This document shows positions 35,735 to 46,762 of a stretch of 64,000 nucleotides of DNA, one piece after another (within the stretch, counting starts at the first letter, position 1; each line of letters begins with the position of its first letter). This stretch comes from Salticus scenicus. Lineage: Eukaryota; Arthropoda; Arachnida; Araneae; Salticidae. Location of the stretch: assembly GCA_963930645.1 (NCBI GenBank), contig OZ005656.1, positions 273,553,195 through 273,617,194 of the forward strand, read 5' to 3'. A program made the position numbers and the translations under genes. The notes under the pieces are model-generated. The model saw nothing but the letters and a program-made list of their open reading frames with translations, was not told the DNA's origin and did not search any database.

Positions 35735-36025
35735 GATTGGGTTTAATGTCGCATTAATACTGCGCTATGGGTAATTGGCGACGGTCTGGGACGCACCCTT
35801 AAAGATGGCTTGGAGACATGCCATCACAATTTTAATCCTCCACAGAGGGGATGGCTCCCCCGCTTCTGTAACACCCAGAGGTATAATTTGTGTGAGAGCA
35901 TGGAGTGACATTGCGGACACAACGGATTTTACGTGCATCAGCCACCATTAGCATACAAAACGGTCTTTGGGCGGCTCGAGTATCGAACTTGCAATCTTCC
36001 TGTTACGAGCTCGGTGCACTATCGA
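35735..36025 (-). repeat. SINE-like repeat, minus strand
   Basis: On the minus strand the right end reads like a tRNA-derived head: ATAGTGCACCGAGCTCGTAA then GCAAGTTCGATACTCGAG, the latter a fair Pol III B box. Body sequence TTGGAGACATG (35810) and TTTACGTG.ATCAGCCACCATT (35929) recurs at 63235-63395, so it is a dispersed family. GC content is well above the surroundings. Confidence 0.5.
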
Positions 36026-37482
36026 CACAATAACAAAGGTCCAATAGAAAACGATGCAAAAAAGCCCTCTTTACTCCAGGGAATCTAGAAGAGAGCAGAG
36101 AAAAACTAATGTGCACTACGAACGGGGAATGGCCGCTTAGACGATCAAAAATACTTTTTAAGTAATTTTTAATTATTTTTAAATTTATAATTTTAATTAG
36201 AAAAATAATTTTTAAAATAAACAACTTTTAAATGTTTGACTTTACTAATTTTTCATTAATGTGTGATGGAGTTATGGTTAAGGCCAGTTGTCTACACTAA
36301 GGGTCTTTCTAAAGAATCTTTACCGTATACACTCGAGTAACGGAAAATTCCGAATGAGTATGTCTACAAAAGTGACATGGAATCGAGCCCGGCATTTACC
36401 GTCTTACAGCAGCGAGAGCAGAACCTATCTGCCACTGATAGGTATTTTAATTCACGGGTAAGTTTATTATTATATTATTACTTAAACACACTTAAACATT
36501 ACAAACACCTAATATGGTATATTCCGCAATGCTTATGCGTAAATAGATGAAGGATTCGATAAAGGTGTAAAAATAAAATAAATAAATAAGCATATACAGT
36601 CTGAAAAAAGCAGCAGGATGTTAAGATACTTAAATAAAAGGTAATCATTGTTATAAATGTTTAAGCATAAATTCTGATCTTATTTATACAGAATAATAGC
36701 AGAGTTCTAAATACTTTAAAAAATTTGCAGTGTTTCATTTAATTTAAAAATCGTTTTGAAAAGACACGCTTAAGAGGGAATTATCTTAAGTGTCATACTT
36801 AAGAGTATTTCACAACTTTTCAATAGAAAGAACGATTCTTTTGTGTAAAAATTACAGTTTGAAAAGATGGATTAGGGAAATTCAATAATTTTAGGTATTA
36901 TCTTAAATAAAGTATTTAAAATTTGATTAATAATCAAACAATTTATTTGTTAATGTAAATCCTGAATAGTACATTAAATTTAATTATTACGATATTGTAT
37001 TTTTTTTTTTTTTTTAAATACAAATTTGTAAAATATACAAATTATTTAAAACTAAATTTAAATAGTGATGGGAAAGGTATTCAGTAAACAAAGAAACATG
37101 TAATATATTGTTTAAAAATTACATTTATGAAGATTATATTTAAATTTTTTAAAAATACCTATAATTCTGAATAATTTGCATCATCTTATTTTAGTATGAA
37201 CAATTAAAATAAACTTTTTGGAAGTTTACATGCATTTAAATAGATCAGCATATACATTCCGTTGTTTGCTTTTCATTTTCAAAACGAAAAAGATAGAGAT
37301 TGTAGTATATACATTGCATATCTTATCTGTCTATCTATCTACCCCCTTATAATTTTGGTTACAATGGTTATACTTCCAGTTATACAATATTTGTTTTAAA
37401 GTCATATATATGGTGTGTTTCAAAAATATGTTATCACTTAAAGAGCAAATGTTCCTGGACATGAAATGTAAATTTAAATTCG
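36026..37482. other. AT-rich stretch; possible tRNA-like scrap at 36370-36440
   Basis: On the minus strand GGGCTCGATTCC (near 36380-36391) resembles a B box and CAGTGGCAGATAGGTTCTGC (near 36419-36438) a possible A-box region, so a degenerate tRNA-derived piece may sit here. A (TATC)n run lies near 37325-37341. No gene otherwise. Confidence 0.3.
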
Positions 37483-37941
37483 CACTGAGAAAATACCGCC
37501 TTAATCTAGAACGAATATGTGGTCATTTTTTAAATCCCTGAACAATAGAATAGATTTCTGGGTTATGAGTATAAGGCACGCCCATAAGCTGAATAGACGA
37601 AATTATCGAAAATTTCTAGTCTTTACATTTCTAGATCGCGAAACAATATTCTGAATATTCTGAATACTTTGTATTGCGAGAAATACTCGTTTGATTTTCT
37701 TGAATTGGGTCATAAACCAAGATTATAGTTGCTGCAACCCGCGTCCTGTATTCGCATTTATTTGCAGAGATTTTTAAATAAATTTGCCCTCGATAATTTA
37801 GACAAACGTTTAAGAATTCTAATAGGGGTTTCTAGAACTCGCTTTCAACGGGGACTAGAATTTATAAGGATGATATGGAACTATTTTTTCTAGCGCCAAA
37901 ATTTAGATTCTAGATGTCAGTTACAGAAACTTTTATCAGTG
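37483..37941. mobile_element. CACTGAG-ended MITE, copy D
   Basis: Matches the 7248-7717 copy along its whole length: CACTGAGAAAATACCGCC, TAGAACGAATATGTGGTC, TAAGCTGAATAGACGAAATT and CTAGAACTCGCTTTCAACGG, ending TTTTATCAGTG. Flanks are CG and CA rather than TA, so the target duplication has mutated or differs. Confidence 0.7.
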
Positions 37942-38266
37942 CAAGCTCTGATGTATATGTGTCATTTATAGTCTCAAATTGTTCGCCATTTTATTCAAAA
38001 TATGAAAAAGGCCGAATCTTTTGACCATAAATTTTGGTTTTTGATTTTTCTAATATCTATAGTTATTCAAATAGTGTTAGCTGAATGTTCGAAATCAACC
38101 ACGAATGTAGGAGTTGCGCTCTCGTTTATTTGAACACATGAGTTCAGTATTTGCACAAATTTATTTTGGTCGTACAAAGTTAAATTATTCTTGTTTAACC
38201 TCTTCCATTTTTTATTTTTTATGCAGATGTTCATAATTAAACTTGGCCTATTCAGAAACCTCTGTA

Positions 38267-38524
38267 CACTGTTAAAAATTGTTTCTTAAAAATGAGCTAA
38301 ATTGTCTCAAAATAGCTCCGAAACAATCTATACTCAAATTTGAAAACCCATGTACTCATTTTTGAGTATATTGACATGCTCAAAAATGGAGTTGACTAAT
38401 AAAAATCCCAATATTCCCATGTTTGACGTGTCAATATACTCAAAAACGAGTACATGGGTTTTCAAATATAAGTATCTATTATTTCGGAGCTATTTTGAGA
38501 CAATTTAGCTCATTTTTAACAGTG
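38267..38524. mobile_element. Foldback MITE, CACTGTTAAAA family, copy 1
   Basis: A 258-bp palindromic element flanked by TA (38265-38266 and 38525-38526). Arms carry TGAGCTAAATTGTCTCAAAA, GAAAACCCATGTACTC and their complements. A close relative is 39355-39626. Confidence 0.8.
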
Positions 38525-39012
38525 TAGCTGCAACTAAATGGAGGATTGAGCCAAAAATTTGTATAGAGGGGATTCAAAGGGTGCACTGAAAATTTCTCCT
38601 TTCTCTGAGGGCACATACATCAAAATACAAACAAGCATTTCATTCAAAATGCTAGAAAAGTTGTGTAGTAAATAGCTGTGGTATATTTTAACATTTTCAA
38701 AACATACGACATTTAAAATTGTTATTCTTTCATTTTGCTAAGGTTTTTTTTGCAAAATTTTACAGATGACAGTGTGATTATTCGTTCATTTTAAACTCCT
38801 TGGCCGACATATTATCCCGATCTCTGAGATTTTGGGTTATGGAACCATTTAAAAAGTTCGGATTTTAAAAGAAATGTTGTAACTTTGACAGACTTGAAGA
38901 ATCGTATAAGAAACAAACAAAAACTTTTCCTGTCTGATTAAAATAAATAGAAATATTAGTTTAACGAATGTTGTCAATGAATGTTATGTGAGAAATGCTT
39001 AGCTGGTAATCA

Positions 39013-39084
39013 GCCAGGGTAGCTCGATGGTTTGAGCATTCGCACGTAATGCGGAAGGCCCGGGTTCGATTCTCAGCTCTGGTA
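39013..39084 (+). tRNA. tRNA-like gene (anticodon loop ACGTAAT)
   Basis: Folds as a complete cloverleaf: 7-bp acceptor stem (GCCAGGG with CTCTGGT, two G-U pairs), 4-bp D stem (GCTC/GAGC), 5-bp anticodon stem (TTCGC/GCGGA, one G-U) and a T arm CCGGG-TTCGATT-CTCAG with one C-A mismatch. The A box TAGCTCGATGG and B box GGTTCGATTCT are good, and a Pol III terminator TTTTT follows at 39085. The anticodon by position is GTA (Tyr), but there is no intron as expected for eukaryotic tRNA-Tyr and position 33 is C rather than the near-universal T. More likely a tRNA pseudogene or SINE head than a functional tRNA. Confidence 0.5.
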
Positions 39085-39170
39085 TTTTTCACATAGTTTG
39101 TATTAAAAAAAAAATCAGCCTTCCACTCCAAAATTTTCTGAAATAGAAATGTTAGATAAATAAAATACTA

Positions 39171-39652
39171 CAGTCGGCAGCAAAAGTATCCGAGAACTAG
39201 CAATAACCCCTGTCTAAAAAAAGTACACTTAATACTGCTTTGTTAAATAAATCTTTGTCGAGTCAGGTTTTTAGTCAGTCTAAAAACATGATTCGACAAG
39301 AATTTTTTTAACAAAATAGTATTAACGTTTTGATATCGGAAATATTGGCTAGTACACTGTAAAAAACATTTTCTTAAAAATGAGCTAAATTGTCTCACAA
39401 TAGCTCCGGAACAATATACACTTACATTTGAAAATCCATGTACTCATTTTTGAGTATAATGACATGCTCAAAAATGGGGTTGACCAATAAGAATCCCAAT
39501 ATCCCCATGTTTGACATGTCAATATACTCAAAAATGAATACATGGGTTTTCAAATGTAGGTATATTTTGTTTCGGAGCTATTTTGGGACAATTTAGCTCA
39601 TTTTTAAGAAACCTTTTTTAACAGCGTACTCGGATACTATTGCTGCCAACTG
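39171..39652. mobile_element. Palindromic MITE (CAGTCGGCAGCAAAAG ends) hosting another MITE
   Basis: Tips CAGTCGGCAGCAAAAGTATC and, complemented, CAGTTGGCAGCAATAGTATC, flanked by TA (39169-39170 and 39653-39654). The body 39220-39330 is itself a hairpin (GTCGAGTCAGGTTTTTA paired with TAAAAACATGATTCGAC). The element is interrupted by 39355-39626. Without it the MITE is about 210 bp. Confidence 0.78.
39355..39626. mobile_element. Foldback MITE, CACTGTTAAAA family, copy 2 (nested)
   Basis: Flanked by TA (39353-39354 and 39627-39628) inside the preceding MITE. Shares TGAGCTAAATTGTCTCA, CATGTACTCATTTTTGAGTA and CCCCATGTTTGAC with 38267-38524. Tips CACTGTAAAAAAC and, complemented, CGCTGTTAAAAAA. 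Confidence 0.8.
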
Positions 39653-39654
39653 TA

Positions 39655-41855
39655 AATATAAATATTTTGTATTTTTCATTTATTTATACAAAACTGATGA
39701 ACAATGCAGCAAGTGTCTTTGTATGAGTTTTACGACATCAGATCAGCTGAATTGAAAAGAATGTAAGACACTTACAATGAGTTGTTAAAAATAATTGTTA
39801 TTATGAATATTTATACGAAATTTTGCCCCATACTGCTTATTAAATAATTCAAGAACAAGAGTTCAACTCGATCAGTTGGCGTAAATTTTATAGGCACTAA
39901 CTTATGTCAAGTTACATCTAGACGTAAATTTATATGAAATCAGACATTTTTGAAAAGTGGTCAAATCTTTTTCAGAACACCTCAAAATGTGTAAATCCAC
40001 CAAATCAAGAACTATAAATCTTTAACAAAGCAATATTTTCTTCTCTTGAATAAAGAAGAAAGTAAAAAATAACCTTAATCAATCGCTGCCTATAAACTGT
40101 TTTCTATTTGAATTGTTTTGCGCATTTCTGTAAAAGAGCGTAAGATATTTACCCAAACAAAGAGTGTAAAGCGTGTAAAGAAGAGCGTATTTAGAAAGAG
40201 TGTAAGATATTTACTCTATTAAAAAGGTAACATATTGTAATAAATTTACTTAACTATTATTTTTTAACCACAATTTTTGCGACCATCGGAGTTTCTGCGC
40301 AAGTGACTCCAGTGTTAAAATAGGGGTGACTGAGAGAAAATAAGAAGCAAGGGAACACGAAATGACTGGATGTTTACTAAATTACTAAATTCAAACTTGT
40401 CGGTCAATTTGGCACCCCTCTAAATCTTTGGATTTGTCCACACTGCTAGGCGTAGGAAACGTGGTTACGCTATATCCATTTCTTGACTGTCAAAATATAA
40501 TTATGAATGACTAAGTGTAGATTTATCTAATAGACGGATATATGGATATAAATGAAATAAAACCGTCCATTTTCTTAATTTCATTATATTAATAATTTAT
40601 GTTTAGATGAGAGAAAATTAGAAAGACGTGGTTATTCATTAATTGTAACATGTCCCATTTCATTTACTTGATTATTTAAAGCTTACGATTCATATGAAAT
40701 GAAATACTTTGTATATTACAGTTACTTTTTTTTATAATTTCTTTTTCTTTAAAGCAACTTTTATTAGAAGAGTTATAATTAGATTAATAACAGGTTTATT
40801 ATAATTATAGATAAATTTAATTGCTTTCACATTTAATGCTTGGTATATTGAGTTTTTTTTTTTTTTTTTTTCGCGAATTGTAATTTAATAAAAAGGAGTA
40901 ATGATTTGAAAAGGAAGACACTAAGATAGAATAAAAAGGTAGTTCTGTGAACCAATCTGTATCTAAACTATAATATATAAGAAATAAATCAGAGCTGTTT
41001 TTACAATGTTTAATTTAAAAAATATAAAATTAAAACTCCTCGGATAAAACAGGATTATAAATAAACATAATAATTAATTGTTGAGGGTTTCTTAGAAACT
41101 GCTATTTGCAGACTAATTGAAAATGATACTTATAAGCCTAAAATTAGATTCAATATTTATAATTTTGTCTTTTACAAAAAATATTAATCAATGACGATAC
41201 TTTACTCTACCAGCAGCTTTTGTGAAAAATGTTTAAAGTATAATACATTTTATTATAAATAATACTTGTTAAAGTGATATAAATAATACATATGATTGTC
41301 ATATCGTCTCATCATTAATCATGTTTTATTGAAAATTTTGCTTTGTATTTTAAAAAATCTATTTAAAGTAATTCTTGAATATAATTCAACTAATCGTCAA
41401 TTATTTTCCTTGCACTTGAATATTTCTAATTTTTAAACATTCTTTTAAAATTTGATTTATAAGATTCAATTCAAAAAGTTATTGTATGTTTCACGTTTTT
41501 TTTTTTTTAAGTATACAATTAAAAACATGAAAATTCTGAGTAGTGATTTAATACAGAAGAAAAGAGAGCAAAATTTTTCATGATTAGAGATGTGTTTTTG
41601 AGTACTCTTATAATCAAATAGTTCAAATAGGAATAAAATAAGCTTTATAGAATCATATGTTTTTCTTCTCGTAAACATAGCGTGTTTTGCTACTCATTAC
41701 ATTAAAAAAAATATTCAGAAAACATTAATCGCTATATTTTAAATCACATTACAAATAAAAGTTAAAAATAATATCATTGAAATCGCTTAAAATCTTGCTT
41801 CAGATCCCAGATGTCACCGGCAGCGTCTTACCTGACTACGCTATATGGCTGAATC
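39655..41855. other. AT-rich stretch, no gene seen
   Basis: About 2.2 kb. A poly-T run near 40853-40871 and a loosely repeated TGTAAGATATTTAC motif near 40140-40215 are the only features. No coding signal. Confidence 0.4.
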
Positions 41856-42025
41856 AACACCTCCTGTAATAATGCCTCCGAGCTGAGCTCTACGTCATGG
41901 AAGATCGGCCGATTTTATCCAATCAACACTTCATATGATACATGTTGGATCGTGGGAATTGGATGAAATCGTCCGATCTTCCGTGACGTACAGCTCAGCT
42001 CGGAGGCATTATTACAGGTGGTGTT
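41856..42025. mobile_element. Palindromic MITE with 9-bp target duplication
   Basis: A 170-bp near-palindrome whose arms start AACACCTCCTGTAATAATGC and include CCTCCGAGCTGAGCT and its complement. Flanked by an exact 9-bp duplication GGCTGAATC (41847-41855 and 42026-42034). Nine-base duplications are typical of Mutator-like (MULE) transposases. It is GC-richer than its surroundings. Confidence 0.75.
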
Positions 42026-42438
42026 GGCTGAATCCTCACTGTTTCTTTTGGGCCGTAATTGGGCATTTCATTTTTGGTGTTAAATGGACGATATGTAACG
42101 CTGTTATAATTCAAGAATTACGTTTTTCGGACAGATTATCATCTTCACTCTATGAAAATAGGTGGCAGTATCAGACAATTTTCCTAGGTGAAAAAAAAAA
42201 TTAATTAAATTTAACTAATAAAAAAAAATCAAAAATGGGACTTCGAACTGCACGAGTCAAAACGGATCTTCATGTAAAATTTTGTATCTTTGCGATCAGC
42301 TCCTTGACTAAAAAGGTGACCAACGCACCTTTAAGATAACTTTGTTTTTTGTCACTTTCTCATCATCCTTGTGGTCTAGGTTATTGTGAAAACACTAAAA
42401 GATTTTCTTTTATCAATCATCATCCTTTCTATCGATTT

Positions 42439-42511
42439 CCTGTAAAGGAGGATCGAACCTACGTCCTTCGCTTTATTAGCATGATGCGCTAACTTTCTAA
42501 GCTAATGGGCC
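42439..42511 (-). tRNA. tRNA-Ile-like pseudogene or SINE head
   Basis: On the minus strand reads GGCCCATTAGCTTAGAAAGT, then GCTAATAAAGCGAAGG with AAT in the anticodon place, then GTAGGTTCGATCCTCC. This parallels eukaryotic tRNA-Ile(AAT) over most of its length. The acceptor 3' strand does not pair properly and the D arm has changed, so it is not a functional tRNA. It resembles the tRNA-Ile-like units at 50.5-51.9 kb. Confidence 0.6.
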
Positions 42512-43160
42512 GCGGAAAGTCTTTTTTACTTTTATGTTTTATCTCTAGAATCGATCGTTTCAGAAATTTTAATTAATTCAAAAAAATTAATCAAAGTTTC
42601 GGAAGTTAGGCTTCGAAGTGCATCAGGAGTAGTCAATACGGACCTGGCAGATGGACATTATTTAACATAATATGATAAACAATTTTTACTGCTGTATAAC
42701 CTATAGACAAATCCCTAATAAATAATTAACGGTTCAAATTTTTATCTCTTTTCACGGGGAACGTCTCTGGCATTATGCCGAAGTATTATTTTAATAGGAA
42801 ATTAACGAATCTGTGAATTAATCATACTAATGTTAATAATACCTAATACTTTTGAAGATTTTATGTTACTTTGCAGAGTGCTTAACTATTCTAAAAGAAT
42901 ACAAAATTACAAAATAGCTTTGAAGATTTTATAATAGTCAAATGACAGTTTCCTACTGTACTTCCCGGTATTATCCTACAATTTTCTAATATTTTCTTTC
43001 ATGTATTATTTTAAACCGGCTATTATGGAAAGCTAGTTTAGACTACACTAATACTGAGTGAAATGTTGGTGATACATATCATTGAAATATTGATTTAAAC
43101 AACCATGAGTGAAGCATTAGCTTAGAGGAGGGGATTATTTGAAGGTGTACGTTAAGGGAT
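42512..43160. other. AT-rich spacer, no gene seen
   Basis: No coding signal or recognised repeat. Confidence 0.4.
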
Positions 43161-43320
43161 ACAAGGTTTGTCCCAAAAGTAATGCGCCCCATTTTCTTCT
43201 GCCGCGACTATCCGTCGCACAGGGTTGCCGCTTGCACGGAAGGGAGGGTGGAGTCTTGGAAACTTAGCGCCACTAGCGCCAGTCGGCTCCGAGCTCCTTC
43301 AGAGTCACAGTGCCTGTTTC

Positions 43321-43981
43321 AGTGAACCCTTGTGTGAGTGCTCGGTCGAAACGAAGATGGAAAAAACTCTCGAGCAGAATTGTTGCAGTGTTGTGAGGAC
43401 TATCCGACTTTTTTGGTCAATGTAGTAAGTGGTGAATAATCTTGGATCTTCTTGTACGAGCCAGAAAAAAAAAAGAAAAAACGCAGAGTAGCACACGACG
43501 TACTCCCCACGCCCAAAAAAGGCAAGAATGAGCAAATCACAGGTCAAAGCGATGCTCGTTGTTTTTTTCGATTCCAAGGGTGTGGTCCATTTTTAATTTG
43601 TTCCACCTAGCTAACCAGTCAACGCCGGAGTACTGAAAAGGATAAAGGAACCGCAGTGAACCCTTGTGTGAGTGCTCGGTCGAAACGAAGATGGAAAAAA
43701 CTCTCGAGCAGAATTGTTGCAGTGTTGTGAGGACGATCCGACTTTTTTGGTCAATGTAGTAAGTGGTGAATAATATTGGATCTTCTTGTACGACCCAGAA
43801 AAAAAAAACGCAGAGTAGCACACGACGTACTCCCCACGCCCAAAAAAGGCAAGAATGAGCAAATCACAGGTCAAAGCGATGCTCGTTGTTTTTTTCGATT
43901 CCAAGGGTGTGGTCCATTTTTAATTTGTTCCACCTAGCTAACCAGTCAACGCCGGAGTACTGAAAAGGATAAAGGAACCGC
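43321..43981. repeat. Tandem duplication inside the mariner, about 330-bp units
   Basis: Units 43321-43654 and 43655-43981 both begin AGTGAACCCTTGTGTGAGTG and end AAAGGATAAAGGAACCGC. They look nearly identical; the main difference is the length of a poly-A run, plus a few single-base changes (CTATCCG/CGATCCG). This points to a recent event. Confidence 0.88.
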
Positions 43982-44260
43982 TTCAGGCGCGAGAACAAAA
44001 ATTCCTGAAAGCTGCACCATGACAATACTCCCAGGAACACCGTCTTTATGACGACCCACTACCTGACTAAGGCCGGCATCTCAACACTTCCCCAGCCACG
44101 TTAGAGTCCTGATTTGTCCACGCCCGACTTCAAAAGACAGCATTTGGGGACTCTGGAGAACATCAAGGCGGCTACGACGAGGTTACTAAAGGACATTCCT
44201 GTGATGGACTTCCAGGAAGCATATAAAGCATTTAAATCGCGTTGGAACAAGTGTGTTTAA
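43357..44260 (+). pseudogene. mariner transposase fragments
   Basis: An N-terminal start MEKTLEQNCC runs only 22 residues before a stop. The catalytic-core piece VKAMLVVFFDSKGVVH appears twice because of the internal duplication. After it come THYLTKAGISTL and P.SPDLS.PDFFLFPRLKRQHF (reconstructed across small shifts) and IKAATTRLLKDIPVMDFQEA, the usual mariner C-terminal end. Many stops and frameshifts; inactive. Confidence 0.8.
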
Positions 44261-44367
44261 GCAGTAGGGACGTATTTCGAAGAATATTGAGTAATTGTAA
44301 GAATCGGTTCAATAAATGTATTAAAATAAAAATGGGCGCATTATTTTCGGAACAGACCTACCTTGTA

Positions 44368-44740
44368 TTTGGGTAATGTCAGTCGCTCTGGATTGTCTGC
44401 TACTGTGTCTTTCACCTTTTCATAAGATTAGCAATATCGCAGCGAGGAAAGTGTTAATGTTTTTAGTTGAAATTGTTGATATCAGGTGTTAGAGATGAAA
44501 TAGAATTGAAAATAAGTAATCGCATGTGAAGAGAGAGGAAGACGTTAGCGTGCTCGCTAACATTTTATTTAATTATTTATTTCAATTTTGTGTCATGTTC
44601 AAGTTTACTTTGAAAAGTAGATTTCTCATTTAGTTTTTATTTTCTTCGTATTTTGTTTACCTGTTTTATTATTCTTACTACTACTATTATTATTATTAAA
44701 ACTATTTTTGATGATTTAATATGAGTAAAAAGGCTAAGAC
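44368..44740. other. AT-rich spacer, no gene seen
   Basis: Contains short (TAT)n near 44675-44698. Nothing else seen. Confidence 0.4.
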
Positions 44741-45082
44741 TACAGTGCGTTAAGAAATTATAAGACCACAAGCGTATTGGTGCATTTCTGAAGAAGAGAG
44801 CATAATGTGCGCATTTTTAGTTGCGTATTTAAAATTGATAAGAAAACGCATCCTATACTAATTCCAACTTCTAAAATTAAATTAAATTTCATTAAAACTT
44901 ATTCATTTTTCTAAAAATTAAAGACTGTGACTGTTAAGAAATTATAAGACCACCTGAGAAAATTAGCGTATTATACATGACGTTAAACTCAATATAAAGC
45001 GCATGCGTCAGTATTTCGTAAAAGCATTACCTAAGAAGCAAAAGCTTAGGTTTTGAATGTGTTATCTACGATTAATTTGACG

Positions 45083-46030
45083 ATGCCTCGAGGTAAAGAA
45101 TTACCGGAGTGCAAAGTGAGAAAATTTTTATTTTATAAAGGTTCTGGTAAATCTGAAAGAGATATTTCGAGGTTAATGAACCGTTCTAAAACTGCCATTC
45201 ATAATATCATAATTAGAAAAGATTATTCAAACAAAATAAAACGATCTGGTAGAAAGAATATTTTGACAGCACGTGATAAGACAAATTTTTCGACTGTCAA
45301 CTAAAAGAGGTCTTTCAACTCGAAAAATTTCGAAACGTTTCAGCAAGAAAACTTCACATGTAACAGTCTGGAAGAGTCTTAAATTAAATATTAATACGAA
45401 ATCTATGAAATCGAAGAAAAAAACAAAGTTATTGAAATGCCATCGAGAAGAAAGATTAAAATTGGCTAAAATTGCCATGTCATGGAATGATGAGTGGAAA
45501 CAAATTATATTTTCTGATGAAAAGAAATTTAACCTTGATGGTCCCAATGGTTACAAACACTATTGGCATGACTTGAGGAAGGAACCAAAAGAATGCTTGA
45601 GTCGACAAATGGGTGGATGATCAGTAATGATTTGGGGAGCTTTCAGTTTTGAAGGGTTGTGTGATTTACAGCGGATTTCGGGTCATATGAACTCTACACA
45701 TATCAGTCTATGTTATATGATCATATGATACCGTTTGGACCTTTATTAGGTGGTGCTAACTGGATGTTTGAACAGGAAAATGCTGCTTGTCATACATCTA
45801 AATCCACACAGGAGTGGTTTAAAAAAGAAAAAAATAATCTTTTGCTATGGCCAAGCCGAAGTCCAGACTTGAACCCCATGGAAAGCCTATGGGGTATATT
45901 ATCTCCCAAAGTTTATGTTAATAATAAACAATTTTCATCAGGCAATGAACTGGAAGTAGCCATTGTAAAAGAATGATACAATATTTCTATAACTGAACAT
46001 AATCACCTGGTTACTTCAATGAAAACACAG
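45083..46030 (+). pseudogene. Tc1-like transposase, main part
   Basis: Starts at ATG 45083 with MPRGKELPECKVRKF and a helix-turn-helix (SERDISRLMNRSKTAIHNI), then a frameshift near 45280-45300. The next frame has ISKRFSKKTSHVTVWKSL, EERLKLAKIAMSWN and the first catalytic Asp in FSDEKKFNLDG. A TGA interrupts MGG-SVMIWGAF near 45618. After a second shift near 45700 it reads ANWMFEQENAACHTS, where Glu replaces the second catalytic Asp, then SPDLNPMESLW with Glu 34 residues on. A further TGA follows KE near 45974. It ends at HLVTSMK where the large insertion begins. Confidence 0.88.
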
Positions 46031-46039
46031 CTCTTACTA

Positions 46040-46760
46040 AAATTTAAGGTTTTCTAAAACTTTTTTATGGTTTTATCTAGGTTTTCATATATTTAAAAGA
46101 TTTCTTTGAAGTTTCGCTAAAAAATACTTCCTGAAAAAAAACCTTATCTAAGTTTTCTTTAGGTTTTATTCTTAAAACCTCCTGAAAACCTACGTGGTTT
46201 TATGTTTTCTAGAGGTTTCCCAAGGTTTCGGATAAATACGTCGGTGATAATAAGTTTCCCTATGGCATTTGGATAATATCTACAGTCAAAAACGTTTTTT
46301 AAACGTTTTATTTTTAAAACCTTTTAAAACCTGCACTGTTTTAGGTCTTATAGAGGTTTCCCAAGGTTTCAGATAAATACATCGAGAATAATAAGTTTTC
46401 CTATGGTATTTAGATAACACCTCCACTATACCTACAATCAAAAATGATTTTTAAAGGTTTTAATTTAAAAACCTTTTAAAACCTGCACTGTTTTAGGTCT
46501 TATAGAGGCTTCCAAAGGTTTCAAATAAATACATCGATAATAATAAGTTTTCCTATGGTATTTAAATAATACCACCACTATACCTGCAACCAAAAACGTA
46601 TTTTTTTAGTTTTAGTTTTTGAACCTTTGAAAACCTGCACTTTTTTAGGTTTTATAGAGATTTCCCAAGGATTGATACAATAATTCCCAAGGATTCCCAA
46701 GGATAAATACATCGATGATAATAAGTTTTTCCATGATATTCAGAAAATACCTCCGTTATA
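46040..46760. repeat. Tandem repeat array, about 150-bp unit
   Basis: Units containing AAAACCT(G/A)C, TTATAGAGGTTTCCCAAGG and AAATACATCGA(T/G)AATAATAAG recur near 46183, 46323, 46476 and 46630, diverged from each other. A further copy of the same sequence is at 49615-49895. Homologous AGGTTT-rich sequence marks both ends of the 7.5-kb insertion. Confidence 0.75.
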
Positions 46761-46762
46761 CC

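Larger units (their letters stand above)
43162..44365 (+). mobile_element. mariner element, internally deleted and duplicated
   Basis: Tips CAAGGTTTGTCCCAAAAGTA (left) and the complement of CCTACCTTG (right), flanked by TA (43160-43161 and 44366-44367). At 1,204 bp the length is close to a normal mariner, but only fragments of the transposase remain and one 330-bp block is present twice, so sizeable deletions must have occurred. Confidence 0.88.

Noticed and set aside
41935..42204. 89-codon open frame
   Set aside because: It starts within the palindromic MITE and continues into AT-rich DNA; not conserved-looking.
43225..43904. Several open frames on both strands in the mariner
   Set aside because: They are shadows or duplicated frames of the decayed transposase; the minus-strand ones repeat because of the tandem duplication.
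46040..46760. Possible CRISPR-like array
   Set aside because: Units are about 150 bp, diverged and without unique spacers; the setting is eukaryotic transposon DNA.
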